Assembly: GCA_050011315.1 (NCBI GenBank)
Contig: JBEKJI010000001.1
Span: forward strand, 1 to 64,000
Direction: 5' to 3'
DNA from: Fen-549 sp050011315
GTDB taxonomy: Bacteria > Actinomycetota > Thermoleophilia > Gaiellales > Gaiellaceae
DNA: 64,000 nucleotides
The translations under genes and the position numbers were made by a program. Shown here one piece after another: positions 43,472 to 51,562 of the stretch. Numbering within the stretch: the stretch's first letter is position 1; each line of letters starts with the position of its first letter. The notes beneath the pieces are model-generated. The model did no database searches. It saw only the letters and a list, made by a program, of their open reading frames with translations, and was not told the origin of the DNA.

Positions 43472-44698
43472 TTACGTGCCGTCGCGCGAGCGAACGAACG
43501 CCAGCGTCGCCAGCGAAAGCAGCATCCAGGCCGCGAGATAGGCGAAGGCCGCGCGTGGTGAGACGAGTGTCCAGAGCCCGCCCGCTACGGCGCTGGCGGC
43601 GAAGTTGCCGAAACTCTGCACGGCCGCCAGCAGCCCGAACGCCGACCCGACCAGCTCCTCTGGCGCGAGCCCGGCGACGGCCGCACTCTCGGCCGTCTCG
43701 GCGAAGCCGATCCCGACTCCGGCGAAGACGAAGAAGACGGCAATCAGGACGATCGAGGAACCGGTTGCAGCCAGCCCGGCGTAGCCGATCGCGAAGGCCG
43801 CGACTCCGAGGCCGAACACGAGCATCATGCCTCGGCGATCGCCGAGGCGCCCACCGAGAAAGCTGGCGACAACGGCCGCCAGGTTGAAGCCGGCGTAGAT
43901 GCCGAGCGCGATCTCGACCGCGCGGTGATTGCCGTGACCCGGCTGGAGCAGATCGGTAGCGCGCAAGATCAAGAGCGTCGCCGCCACGTTCCCTAGCTCG
44001 AAGGCCGAGACAGCCAGAAAGAGCCGGCCCAGGCGTCCGCGCAGAACAGGGCGCACGCGCAGGCGCAGTGGCCTGCGCTCGCCCCGCTTCGGCCTCGGAA
44101 TGGCGCGGATGCCGATCACGATCGCCAGGGCGGCGAGGAGCCCGGGAACGACGCTGACGAGGATCGCCGTGCGAATGCCGACCAGTGCGACGAGCCCGAT
44201 CGCCAGGAGCGGCCCACCAATCGCACCCAGGTTGTCCATCGCCCGCTCGTAGCCGAAGGCGCGTCCGTAGGTTCCCTCTGAGGCGGCTTCGGCGAGAAGC
44301 GCGCTGCGCGAGGGAGCACGCAACCCGCGCGCGATCCAGCCGGCGACGCGCAGAGCGCCCGCTTGCCAGACGGCCGTCGTCACTCCGATCGCCGCGGTGA
44401 GAATGGCCGTCACCGTGTAGCCGCCGACGGCGGTCTTGCGCCGGCGCCCCGGATCGTCGGCAATCGCACCGCCGGCCAGACGCGAGACTCCCCCCAGCCC
44501 GTCTGCAACGCCCTCGATCAGTCCGAGCGCGGCCGCCGGAGCGCCCAGCGTCGTCGTCAAGAAACTCGGTAAGAGCGACGTCGGTATCTCGTAGCCGAGG
44601 TCGGCGAAGAAGCTGGCGCCGCCGATTGCGGCGACGCTCCGAGTCAGCCAGCGTTCGTCCTCGCCCGGGGCGTGCGTTTTCGACTCCGCGTCGTTCAT
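43472..44698 (-). CDS. Major facilitator superfamily transporter
   Basis: A 408-residue, 12-helix transporter. The N-terminal half has GLIEGVADGLGGVSRLAGGAIADD, the loop between helices 2 and 3 in the position of MFS motif A, and ARGLRAPSRSALLAEAA in helices 4-5. FLGGRLGDRRG is the equivalent motif of the second half. The substrate is unknown; the sequence style is that of drug or small-molecule exporters. It lies 16 bp downstream of ridA. Confidence 0.82.
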   Translation of the reverse strand: MNDAESKTHAPGEDERWLTRSVAAIGGASFFADLGYEIPTSLLPSFLTTTLGAPAAALGLIEGVADGLGGVSRLAGGAIADDPGRRRKTAVGGYTVTAILTAAIGVTTAVWQAGALRVAGWIARGLRAPSRSALLAEAASEGTYGRAFGYERAMDNLGAIGGPLLAIGLVALVGIRTAILVSVVPGLLAALAIVIGIRAIPRPKRGERRPLRLRVRPVLRGRLGRLFLAVSAFELGNVAATLLILRATDLLQPGHGNHRAVEIALGIYAGFNLAAVVASFLGGRLGDRRGMMLVFGLGVAAFAIGYAGLAATGSSIVLIAVFFVFAGVGIGFAETAESAAVAGLAPEELVGSAFGLLAAVQSFGNFAASAVAGGLWTLVSPRAAFAYLAAWMLLSLATLAFVRSRDGT

Positions 44699-44714
44699 AT
44701 CTGCCGCAGACCGG

Positions 44715-45107
44715 TTAGTCGACCAGAGCGACGGCGTCGATCTCGACGAGGGCTCCAGAAGGAAGCGCCGCTACCTGAACGGTCGCCCGGGCCGGCGGTT
44801 CTTCGCCGACGAACTCGGAGTAGACGGCATTCATCGCGGCGAAGTCGGCCAGGTCGGCCAGAAAGACGGTCGTCTTGAGCAGGCTACCGAGCCCGCTTCC
44901 GGCCTCTTCCAGGATCGCCTTGATGTTCTCGAGCACCTTACGCGTCTGCGCCTCGATGCTCTTGCCCTCGAGCGTGGTCTCGCCGGGAACGAGCCCGAGT
45001 TGGCCGGAGACGAAGACGAGACCGCCGGCGGAGATCGCCTGATTGTAGGGCGCTCCCTGGAAGGGCGAGGGCGCGGCCTCGGTGCGAACGACCTGCTTCT
45101 CGCTCAA
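44715..45107 (-). CDS. ridA: RidA-family enamine/imine deaminase
   Basis: A 130-residue YjgF/YER057c/UK114 protein that hydrolyses reactive 2-aminoacrylate-type imines. PYNQAISAGGLVFVSGQLG, NIKAILEEAGSGL, and PARATVQVAALPSGALVEIDAVA include the substrate-binding Arg of the Rid family (PARATV). The start is TTG at 45107, overlapping the stop of the HisB-like gene as TTGA, so translation is likely coupled. Confidence 0.88.
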   Translation of the reverse strand: MSEKQVVRTEAAPSPFQGAPYNQAISAGGLVFVSGQLGLVPGETTLEGKSIEAQTRKVLENIKAILEEAGSGLGSLLKTTVFLADLADFAAMNAVYSEFVGEEPPARATVQVAALPSGALVEIDAVALVD

Positions 45108-45637
45108 GTTCTCTCTCCTCTCACCCGGCAGGCGGCCTCGAGCGCCACGCCGAGCGCCTTGAAGATCGCGTCGAGCACGTGCTGGGTGTCGCGGCCCTCG
45201 ACAAGGCGAACGTGCAGCGTAATTCCGGCGGCGCGCGCCAGCTCGGTCAGGAAACGATCGGCCAGGTCGCCGGCGAGACCGCCGACATGAGCGGACGAGA
45301 GATCGAAATTGGTGACCAGACAGGGATCGTCGCTGAGGTCGAGCGAGACGTGCGCGAGCGCCTCGGCCGAGGGTACGTGTGCGCTTCCGTGCCCGTACGC
45401 TCCCTCGGCGCGCAGAAGCGTAGCCAGCGCGCTCCCGAACGCCTGCCCGGACTCGGCCACCTGCGTGTCGGCGCTGCCGGGGGCGACTCCGAGCGTGAGA
45501 TCGAAACGTCCGTAACGCGCGAGTTGCTCCAGCAGCCGGTCAAGAACGGGGACACCGGTCTCGACGTGAGCCCGCTCTGCACCCGCCAGAGCCAGCCGGA
45601 CTGCGCTTCGTGTGCCGGCGGTCTCGTCAGCGGCCAT
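45104..45637 (-). CDS. HisB-like (imidazoleglycerol-phosphate dehydratase) fold protein lacking metal-binding residues
   Basis: A 177-residue protein with two IGPD-like half repeats. Key ligands are changed: the His of the DH motif is Arg34, the first HHxxED is D57-T-Q-V-A-E, and the second HHxxE is Q152-H-V-L-D. Some scaffold blocks survive (GITLHVRLVEG, AIFKALGVAL, SLDLSDDPC). Since IGPD needs two manganese ions held by these residues, dehydratase activity is unlikely. It sits between murA and ridA, not with his genes. The ATG at 45637 is chosen; the longer frame covers part of a repeat. Confidence 0.7.
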   Translation of the reverse strand: MAADETAGTRSAVRLALAGAERAHVETGVPVLDRLLEQLARYGRFDLTLGVAPGSADTQVAESGQAFGSALATLLRAEGAYGHGSAHVPSAEALAHVSLDLSDDPCLVTNFDLSSAHVGGLAGDLADRFLTELARAAGITLHVRLVEGRDTQHVLDAIFKALGVALEAACRVRGERT

Positions 45638-45663
45638 AGGGCACCCTATCTGAGAACTCGAAT

Positions 45664-45704
45664 CAAAACGAAGCACTCGATCGTCTTCATTCCGCTTCGA
45701 GTCC
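45664..45704 (+). repeat. Short copy of the dispersed repeat between murA and the HisB-like gene
   Basis: CAAAACGAAGCACTC matches 38432-38446 of copy C. It is followed by GTCTTCATTCCGCTtcGAG, a shortened core of the GGGTCTTCATTCCG family. The repeat ends at the murA stop codon. Confidence 0.5.
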
Positions 45705-47017
45705 TAACTGGAAATTCGCTCGATGCAAGCTCCGAGCGAGCACAGGCGCTCGTCGATGCGCTCGTAGCCGCGATCGATCTGACCGATGTTTCCGATCGTC
45801 GAGACACCGTCGGCGCAGAGGCTGGCGATCAGCATCGCCATGCCGGCGCGGATATCCGGACTCTCCATGCGGTCTCCGGCGAGCGGAGCCGGGCCGGTCA
45901 CGACCGCCCGATGCGGATCGCAGAGGATGATCCGCGCGCCCATCCCGACCAGCTTGTCGACGAAGAAGAGCCTGCTCTCGAACATCTTCTCGAAGATCAG
46001 CACGGTACCGTGAGCCTGGGTGGCGATGACCACGGCGATCGAGGTCAGGTCGGCCGGGAACTGAGGCCAGGGCCCGTCCTCGATTTTCGGTATCGCTCCG
46101 CCGAGGTCGTCCTGGATCACCAGCTCCTGCCCGTCGGGGACGTGCACCGTGCAGTCGTCCAGCTCGAGCTGCACGCCCAGCCGTTCCAGGTGCGGCAGGA
46201 TCGGGCGCAGATCCTCGCCGCTACAACCTTCGATCGTCAGCTCGCCGCGCGTTACCGCACCGAGGCCGATGAAGCTGGCGATCTCGATGTGATCGGGCGA
46301 GATGCGGTGCTCGCCGCCGTTCAGGCTGGGCACACCGCGGATGCGTAGGAGGTTGGAGCCGATGCCCTCGATCTCCGCCCCGAGCGAGACGAGGAAGCGG
46401 CACAGGTCCTGGACGTGCGGCTCGCCGGCGGCGTTGCCGATCACCGTCTCGCCCTCGGCCAGGACGGCCGCCATCACGACGTTCTCGGTACCCATCACGC
46501 TCGGCTCGTCGAGAAATAGCCTCTGGCCGCGCAGCTTGCCGACTCTCATCACGTAGTCGCGCTCGATCGCGATCTCCACGCCCAGCTCGACGAAGGCCTT
46601 GAGGTGCGTGTCGAGACGCCGGCGACCGATCACGTCGCCACCCGGCGCCGGGATTTTCACCTTGCCGGCGCGGGCAAGAAGCGGCCCGGCGAGTAGGAAA
46701 GATGCGCGGATACGACGGCAGAGCTCGGGGTCGAGGTCGGTGTTGGCGATCTCGCCGGCCTTGATGCGCACCTCGTTCGGGCCGGTCCACTTCGCCTCGG
46801 CACCGACGTGCGCGATCAGCTCCACCATTGTCTCGACGTCGAGGATACGGGGGACGTTCTGCAGCACCACCGGCTCGGCGCTGAGCAGCGAGGCGGCCAG
46901 GATCGGCAGGGCCGCGTTCTTGTTCCCGGCCGCGCGCACCGTCCCGGAAAGCGGGTGCCCACCCTCGATCACGAAGGATTCGCGGTGTAGGGCTTCGGCG
47001 ACTGCGGCGTCGGTCAT
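45704..47017 (-). CDS. murA: UDP-N-acetylglucosamine 1-carboxyvinyltransferase with Asp at the catalytic Cys position
   Basis: First committed step of peptidoglycan synthesis, 437 residues. GNKNAALPILAASLL (substrate-binding Lys-Asn), RIRASFLLAGPLLAR and VMGTENVVMAA are typical. In the mobile loop the sequence is PAPGGDVIGRRRLD: Asp128 takes the place of E. coli Cys115. Cys-to-Asp MurA enzymes, as in mycobacteria, are active but not alkylated by fosfomycin. It diverges from the HD hydrolase gene. Confidence 0.95.
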   Translation of the reverse strand: MTDAAVAEALHRESFVIEGGHPLSGTVRAAGNKNAALPILAASLLSAEPVVLQNVPRILDVETMVELIAHVGAEAKWTGPNEVRIKAGEIANTDLDPELCRRIRASFLLAGPLLARAGKVKIPAPGGDVIGRRRLDTHLKAFVELGVEIAIERDYVMRVGKLRGQRLFLDEPSVMGTENVVMAAVLAEGETVIGNAAGEPHVQDLCRFLVSLGAEIEGIGSNLLRIRGVPSLNGGEHRISPDHIEIASFIGLGAVTRGELTIEGCSGEDLRPILPHLERLGVQLELDDCTVHVPDGQELVIQDDLGGAIPKIEDGPWPQFPADLTSIAVVIATQAHGTVLIFEKMFESRLFFVDKLVGMGARIILCDPHRAVVTGPAPLAGDRMESPDIRAGMAMLIASLCADGVSTIGNIGQIDRGYERIDERLCSLGACIERISS

Positions 47018-47155
47018 GGTCTCGGCGCCCGCTATCTACGAGCGAGCGCGGCTATCGTAGCTATCCGGTCTGCCGGAGGCTCGGACTGAAATCGGCTATT
47101 CGCGCCTACCTCGTCGCGCAGGGACGAGGTGACCGGGCGCGTTATGCTGCCGTCG

Positions 47156-47728
47156 ATGCCTGCGAAACGCGAGCAAGCCTGGACGACGCTGACCGAATAC
47201 ACGAAGAGCGAGGCGCTGCGCCGGCACGCGCTCGCGGTCGAGGCGGCGGTTCGCGCGTACGCGCGCAAGTTCGGCGAGGACGAGGAGCTCTGGGGTATCG
47301 CCGCGCTCCTGCACGACTTCGACTACGAGATCCACCCGACCCTCGACGAGCATCCCCAGGCGGGCGCCCCGATCCTGCGCGAGCAGGGCTACCCCGAGGA
47401 GATCGTGCTGGCGGTTTTGTCCCACGCCAGCCATACGGGTGTACCGCGCGACACTCCGCTGCAAAAGACGATCTTCGCCTGCGACGAGCTGGCGGGCTTC
47501 GTCCACGCCTGCGGGCTGGTGCGCCCGGACGGGATCGACACGCTCGAGCCGAGGTCGGTGCGCAAGAAGCTGAAGCAGCCCTCGTTCGCCGCGGGGGTCA
47601 ACCGCGACGAGGTCTACCAGGGTGCCGACGAGCTGGGCGTCGACCTCGATGAGCACATCGCCTTCGTGATCGCCGCGCTCAGGCCGATCGCGCCCGAGCT
47701 CGGGCTACGAACGGCTGCGAACACTTAG
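47156..47728 (+). CDS. HD-domain (HDIG-type) hydrolase
   Basis: A metal-dependent phosphohydrolase of about 190 residues. RRHALAVEAAVRAYA supplies the first His, ALLHDFDYEIHP the HD pair, and HPQAGAPIL plus VLSHASHTG further ligands. The ATG at 47156 matches the usual short N-terminus; in-frame starts also exist at 47129 (GTG) and 47144. The substrate is unknown. It converges on the small peptide cluster. Confidence 0.8.
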   Translation: MPAKREQAWTTLTEYTKSEALRRHALAVEAAVRAYARKFGEDEELWGIAALLHDFDYEIHPTLDEHPQAGAPILREQGYPEEIVLAVLSHASHTGVPRDTPLQKTIFACDELAGFVHACGLVRPDGIDTLEPRSVRKKLKQPSFAAGVNRDEVYQGADELGVDLDEHIAFVIAALRPIAPELGLRTAANT

Positions 47729-47763
47729 CGAGCAACCGCGAGACGGCGACCTCTATACCGCCC

Positions 47764-47985
47764 CTACTGCGCGCCGATGTATCTCTGAGCAACGAATGCC
47801 GCGAGAACGACGAGCGGCGCTGCGGCGATCAGCGGTCTCTTCACGATCCCTCCCCAGTCGCGTTTCAGATGGTTGAGTCTGCGCTCGCTGTTTCGAGCGA
47901 CACTGGGATGTGCGTAGATCGAGATCGGCGCCGGCGCGAGCAGGAAGATCAGCACCGGCACGAAGAGAAGCGCTAGGCGCTTCAA
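47764..47985 (-). CDS. Small two-helix membrane peptide (73 aa), fourth member of the MKRL peptide array
   Basis: TTG start at 47985. The N-terminus MKRLALLFVPVLIFLLAPA matches the three peptides upstream in MKRL and Pro10. A basic middle (NSERRLNHLKRDW) and a second hydrophobic helix (LIAAAPLVVLAAFVA) follow, absent from the others. It lies 25 nt after the 29-aa peptide. A GGCTCGGAG precedes it but is far from the start. It may be the effector or partner of the set, or a degraded longer gene; I do not recognise a family. Confidence 0.55.
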   Translation of the reverse strand: MKRLALLFVPVLIFLLAPAPISIYAHPSVARNSERRLNHLKRDWGGIVKRPLIAAAPLVVLAAFVAQRYIGAQ

Positions 47986-48010
47986 CTATCGTTTCGTCTT
48001 TACTCCGAGC

Positions 48011-48100
48011 CTAGTTAGCGCCGAACGTGATGTACGCCGGCAAGAGCAGAGCTAGCAGGGCGATCAACACCGGCAGTAGGAGAAGCGTAAGCCTCTTCAT
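48011..48100 (-). CDS. 29-aa hydrophobic peptide, third member of the MKRL array
   Basis: It encodes MKRLTLLLLPVLIALLALLL then PAYITFGAN. Compared with the first peptide it has a three-residue insertion in the helix. N-terminal Lys-Arg and a single transmembrane span predict N-inside insertion. The ribosome-binding site is weak (GAGAGA). TAG is followed by GCTCGGAG, as after the first peptide. It is too short for standard gene callers. Confidence 0.6.
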   Translation of the reverse strand: MKRLTLLLLPVLIALLALLLPAYITFGAN

Positions 48101-48126
48101 TTCTCTGAATCTCTCTTTCTGTCCCG

Positions 48127-48207
48127 TTAGGTACTGCCGAACATGATGTACCCCGGCAAGAGCAGAGCTAGCAACGCCGGCAGCGCTATCAGCATTAGTA
48201 GCTTCAT
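48127..48207 (-). CDS. 26-aa hydrophobic peptide, second member of the MKRL array
   Basis: It encodes MKLLMLIALPALLALLLPGY then IMFGST. A strong GGAGGA lies about 4 nt before the ATG. It shares Pro10, Pro18, Tyr20 and the IMFG end with the first peptide. Codon-level differences with a conserved protein pattern argue for selection on the peptide. The start is 13 nt after the first peptide's stop. Confidence 0.65.
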   Translation of the reverse strand: MKLLMLIALPALLALLLPGYIMFGST

Positions 48208-48220
48208 TTTTCCTCCGAGC

Positions 48221-48301
48221 CTAGGAAGAGCCGAACATGATGTACGCCGGCACGAACAGGGCGATCAGCACCGGCAACAAGAGAAACGCGAGCCGCTTCA
48301 T
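48221..48301 (-). CDS. 26-aa hydrophobic peptide, first member of the MKRL array
   Basis: It encodes MKRLAFLLLPVLIALFVPAY then IMFGSS. GGGAGGA lies about 9 nt before the ATG. One transmembrane helix with a positively charged N-terminus is predicted. The start is 47 nt downstream of the class V aminotransferase stop on the same strand, so they may share a transcript. The size and composition recall bacterial type I toxin peptides and small membrane subunits; no homology is claimed. Confidence 0.65.
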   Translation of the reverse strand: MKRLAFLLLPVLIALFVPAYIMFGSS

Positions 48302-48348
48302 TGTTCTCTATCCTCCCGCGAGACGACAGAGCGACTGTACGACTTGCC

Positions 48349-49416
48349 CTAGGCGATGTCAACGAGCCCCGCGAGCAGCCGCTCGATGTCGTTCTCGTTC
48401 GTCCACCAGCCGCAGGAGGCGCGAATCAGGTTCCGTCCCGGAATGTCGCGGACGACGACGCCGCGCCCGTACAGGCGCCTGACGGTCTCCGCCGGATCAC
48501 TCTCCGCTAGCCAGCTCACGAGGGTTCCCTGATCTGGAGCCGAGACAACTTCGACGCGTTCCGCCAGCGCCGAGCGGCAGCGCTCGGTCATCTCGGCGGC
48601 GCGCTCGTAGCTCCACTCGGGAACGGAGTCGAGCGCCGCGAGCAGCCCGGCCAGCACGCCCGGCGAGATCCACTGCGAGTCGAAGCGGGCGGCGCCCGGC
48701 CGCGGTTCGAACGCTCCGTCGGGCTTGAAGCTCTTCTGGGCGAAATAGCTCGGCTGGGCGACGCGTAGCCGCTCGGGCTCGCGAACGACGAGCGCTCCGA
48801 CCCTGTCCGGACCGCAGAGCCACTTCTGCGCCGAGATGGTGAGGAAGTCGAGCCCGATGGCGTTGACCGGAATGGCGCCGACCGCCTGGGCGCCGTCGAC
48901 GAGCACGGGCAGCCCGCTTCGCTCCCTGAGCTCGGCCACGGACAGGACGCGTCCGTCCGTCCAGAGCACCTGCGAGAGCGCTAGCAACCTGGTACGCGGC
49001 GCGACCGCGGCCAGGATCGTCTCGGGGTCGGGCTTGGCAACGACGACGCGGGCGCCGGAGGCGTGCAGGGGTCCGAGCAGGCCGAAGTGCTCGTCGGTCG
49101 TGGTCACGACCTCGTCCTCGCGCGAGAGGTCTAGCCCGCCCAGGACGATGTTGCAGCTGTCGGTGGTCGAGCAGGTGAGGGCGACCTGCTCCGGCTCGGC
49201 GCTCACGAGCGCCGCGATCCGTGCCCGCGCCTCGTTGCGGAGCTCGGTTACCTCGGTGAAGAAATTCGGCCCCGAGCGCCCGATCTCGAGATCACGCCGC
49301 TGCCTCTCCTCCATCGCCTCGATCGTGGCACGGGCGAGCGGCCCAAACGTTCCCGCGTTCAGATAGGCGTAATTCTCGAGAACCGGGAACTGGGCGCGCG
49401 CCTGGGCGAAGTCCAT
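48349..49416 (-). CDS. Class V PLP-dependent aminotransferase (cysteine desulfurase-like fold)
   Basis: A 355-residue protein with LNAGTFGPLA near the N-terminus, VALTCSTTDSCNIVL, the PLP-binding VDGAQAVGAIPV and the Schiff-base Lys in ISAQKWLCGP. The C-terminal domain ends RASCGWWTNENDIERLL, like isopenicillin-N-epimerase-type and selenocysteine lyase-like members. No SufS/IscS mobile-loop Cys motif is recognised, so desulfurase activity is doubtful. It lies 20 bp after the EEP gene and just upstream of the peptide array. Confidence 0.85.
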   Translation of the reverse strand: MDFAQARAQFPVLENYAYLNAGTFGPLARATIEAMEERQRRDLEIGRSGPNFFTEVTELRNEARARIAALVSAEPEQVALTCSTTDSCNIVLGGLDLSREDEVVTTTDEHFGLLGPLHASGARVVVAKPDPETILAAVAPRTRLLALSQVLWTDGRVLSVAELRERSGLPVLVDGAQAVGAIPVNAIGLDFLTISAQKWLCGPDRVGALVVREPERLRVAQPSYFAQKSFKPDGAFEPRPGAARFDSQWISPGVLAGLLAALDSVPEWSYERAAEMTERCRSALAERVEVVSAPDQGTLVSWLAESDPAETVRRLYGRGVVVRDIPGRNLIRASCGWWTNENDIERLLAGLVDIA

Positions 49417-49436
49417 CGCCGGGACGATAACCGCTC

Positions 49437-50135
49437 CTACCCGACCCTGAGCTCGACCGGCGCGTGATCGGAGAGGATTCCGGACGCGGTCGTCCGCCGT
49501 GCCTCGGGCCAGACCTGGAGCGGGCTCGTCTCGCCGCCGCGGACAAGAATGTGGTCGATCCGCGAGCCCGCCAGCGAGAAGCCGGGCAGCTTGGGTAGCT
49601 GGCTCGGGCGCAGGTTGAAGTCGCCAGCCATGACGAGGACATCCTTGGACTGGGCGACCGACTCGACGAATGAAAGCGCGCGCAGTATCTCGGCGGCGCC
49701 GAGCTCGGGGCGGCCGGGCTCGCTCGAGGCGTGCAGATTGGCGATCACCATCCCCTCGAGACGAACGGCTTGGCAGATACGGCGCTCGCGCCGGCCGCGG
49801 CTGATGGTCGTCCAGAGCTCTTCGAGCGGGACGAGACGCGGACGGAGCAGAATCGCGTTCGCCTGCCCGGAGAACGCCGAACGGAAGAAACCCTGGTTGA
49901 GCCGTGTGATCCAGCCGCCCAGCCGGGCCGGGAACCAGACGCGGCGAGTGCTCCTCCAGATCGCCGTCATACCGCTCCAGTCCTCGAGATAGGCGCAGCC
50001 CCAGAGCGGGATTTCCTGCAGGCAGATGACGTCGGGACGGTCGGACGAAACCAGCCGCACCGACTCCTCGAGGTGACTGCGCCGGCCCCGGGGCGAAGTC
50101 ATGCCGTGATAGAGGTTCCAGGAGCGCACGAGCAT
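49437..50135 (-). CDS. Endonuclease/exonuclease/phosphatase family protein
   Basis: A 232-residue EEP-fold enzyme: SWNLYHG, DVICLQEI with the metal Glu, VIANLHASS, MAGDFNLRP and the ending GILSDHAPVEL with the catalytic Asp-His. It could be a nuclease or a phosphodiesterase; the substrate is unknown. There is no signal peptide. It starts next to a cluster of repeats. Confidence 0.85.
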   Translation of the reverse strand: MLVRSWNLYHGMTSPRGRRSHLEESVRLVSSDRPDVICLQEIPLWGCAYLEDWSGMTAIWRSTRRVWFPARLGGWITRLNQGFFRSAFSGQANAILLRPRLVPLEELWTTISRGRRERRICQAVRLEGMVIANLHASSEPGRPELGAAEILRALSFVESVAQSKDVLVMAGDFNLRPSQLPKLPGFSLAGSRIDHILVRGGETSPLQVWPEARRTTASGILSDHAPVELRVG

Positions 50136-50177
50136 CGCCTCCGAGTGTACGAAACCGCCTGGCTGCCGCGATGCTTG

Positions 50178-50487
50178 GGAGCGCCTAACGAGACGAAGCG
50201 CTCCGCCTGGCCGGGCTCGACGGCGCGGTTTTCTTCTGGCGCGAACTCGACACGTTCTCGCGCGCGTTTTCTCGATACCGTTCTCCGCCCCGTGGGAGGG
50301 TGGGGGGAGGAGGGTGGATTAGCGAGGCGCCCAGGACTCCGAGAAATCGGGAATCGCACCCGGTCGACGGTTCTTCATTCCGCTCGGCGCTCTGGGGTGG
50401 CGGGCGGATTAGCGAGATGCCAGAGACTTCGAGAAGTTCCAGCTCGCGCCCGGTCGGCGGGTCGTCACTCCGTTAGACGCTCTACGC
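50178..50487 (+). repeat. Repeat cluster with two 90-bp direct units and an inverted core
   Basis: Two direct units at 50311-50400 and 50401-50487 both run from GGATTAGCGAG to a GTCGgCGG...TTCattCCG core and GCTCT. Upstream, GGAGCGC (50178-50184) pairs with GCGCTCC (50198-50204); GAGCGCCTAACG here is the reverse complement of the core's end. The segment fills the whole 359-bp gap between the EEP and glycosyltransferase genes, and no gene is seen in it. Confidence 0.65.
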
Positions 50488-50494
50488 TTCCGCC

Positions 50495-51562
50495 GTGCGC
50501 GTAATCATCGCCGACCCGCCCGCCTTCACGCCGCCGTACGACCACGAGCTGGCGGCCGCGCTCGCCCGCGCCGGCGCAGAGGTCGAGCTGGTCAGCTCTC
50601 GCTTCCGCTTCGGGCCGGTGCCGGGTGCCGACGGTTACGTGCGCGAGGAGCTTTTCTATCCCGTCAGCTCGCGCCTGTTCAAGCGCTCGCGTCTGCGCCT
50701 GCCGATGAAGGTCTGCGAGCACCCGCTCGGGATGGCACGCCTGCGCCGGCGCCGCCCTGACGTCTTTCACTTTCAGTGGCTCGCCCTCCCCCAGCTCGAT
50801 CGCTACCTGCTGCCCAAGAAGGCGCCGCTCGTCTTCACCGCTCACGACCTCCTGCCGCGGCGCACGGCCGGCAAGCGCGATCTCTGGCTCGAGCTGCTGC
50901 GCCGCTTCGACGCCGTCGTCGTGCACTCGAGCCGGGGACGCGAGACGCTGGCCGAGCTCGGCATCGCGGAGGAACGCTTGCACGTCGTTCCCCACCCCGT
51001 CTTCCGGAGCGACCCGCCGCGCGCCGATGACGGACGGACTCTGCTCAGCCTGGGAATGATCCGTCCCTACAAAGGGCTCGACGACGCAATTGAGGTGACG
51101 AAACGCCTCGGGGACGCGCGCCTACTCGTTGCCGGCGACTCGATCGAGCCGGTCGAGCCCTTCCGCGAGCAGGCCGGTGAGATCGCCGAGTTCCGGCTGG
51201 GCTGGCTCGACGACGCGGAGGTCGACCGCGCCCTCGCCGAGACGACTGTGGCGCTCTTCCCGTACCGGCCCGAGCTCGACCAGTCGGGCGCCCTCCTGCG
51301 CGCGCTCGGTGCCGGGGTGCCTGCCGTCGTCTACGACGTCGGCGGCCTGGCCGAGCCGGTGCGCCGCTTCGGCGCCGGCGCCGCCGTCCCACCCGGCGAC
51401 GTCGAGGCAATGACCGAAGCCGTGCGCAAGCTGCTAAACGAGCCGAAGGCTCTCAACCGAGCCCGAAAAGGCGCCCTGGCCGCGCGCGAGGCGCTCAGCT
51501 GGGACGCGGCGGCGGCGAGCCACCTCGAGCTCTACGAGTCGCTGATCGCTAGCCCGCTCTGA
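50495..51562 (+). CDS. Glycosyltransferase (GT-B, family 4-like)
   Basis: A 355-residue GT-B enzyme with an N-terminal acceptor domain (ADPPAFTPPYDHELAAALARAGAEV) and HDLLPRRTAGK. The C-terminal sugar-nucleotide domain has LLSLGMIRPYKGLDDAIE, LAETTVALFPYRPELDQSGALLRAL with the conserved Glu, and GAGVPAVVYDVGG. The start is GTG at 50495. It is probably cytosolic and membrane-associated. Donor and acceptor are unknown; no polysaccharide cluster surrounds it. It converges on the DUF3788 gene with 14 nt overlap. Confidence 0.88.
   Translation: MRVIIADPPAFTPPYDHELAAALARAGAEVELVSSRFRFGPVPGADGYVREELFYPVSSRLFKRSRLRLPMKVCEHPLGMARLRRRRPDVFHFQWLALPQLDRYLLPKKAPLVFTAHDLLPRRTAGKRDLWLELLRRFDAVVVHSSRGRETLAELGIAEERLHVVPHPVFRSDPPRADDGRTLLSLGMIRPYKGLDDAIEVTKRLGDARLLVAGDSIEPVEPFREQAGEIAEFRLGWLDDAEVDRALAETTVALFPYRPELDQSGALLRALGAGVPAVVYDVGGLAEPVRRFGAGAAVPPGDVEAMTEAVRKLLNEPKALNRARKGALAAREALSWDAAAASHLELYESLIASPL

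Noticed and set aside
45104..45637. Annotation as active imidazoleglycerol-phosphate dehydratase HisB
   Set aside because: Most metal-binding His and Glu residues are replaced, so only fold-level similarity is claimed.
47997..48310. Repeated sequence blocks considered as a CRISPR-like or simple tandem repeat
   Set aside because: Spacing is irregular, no constant repeat of 24-40 bp exists, and the similarity follows codon frames, so coding peptides explain it better.
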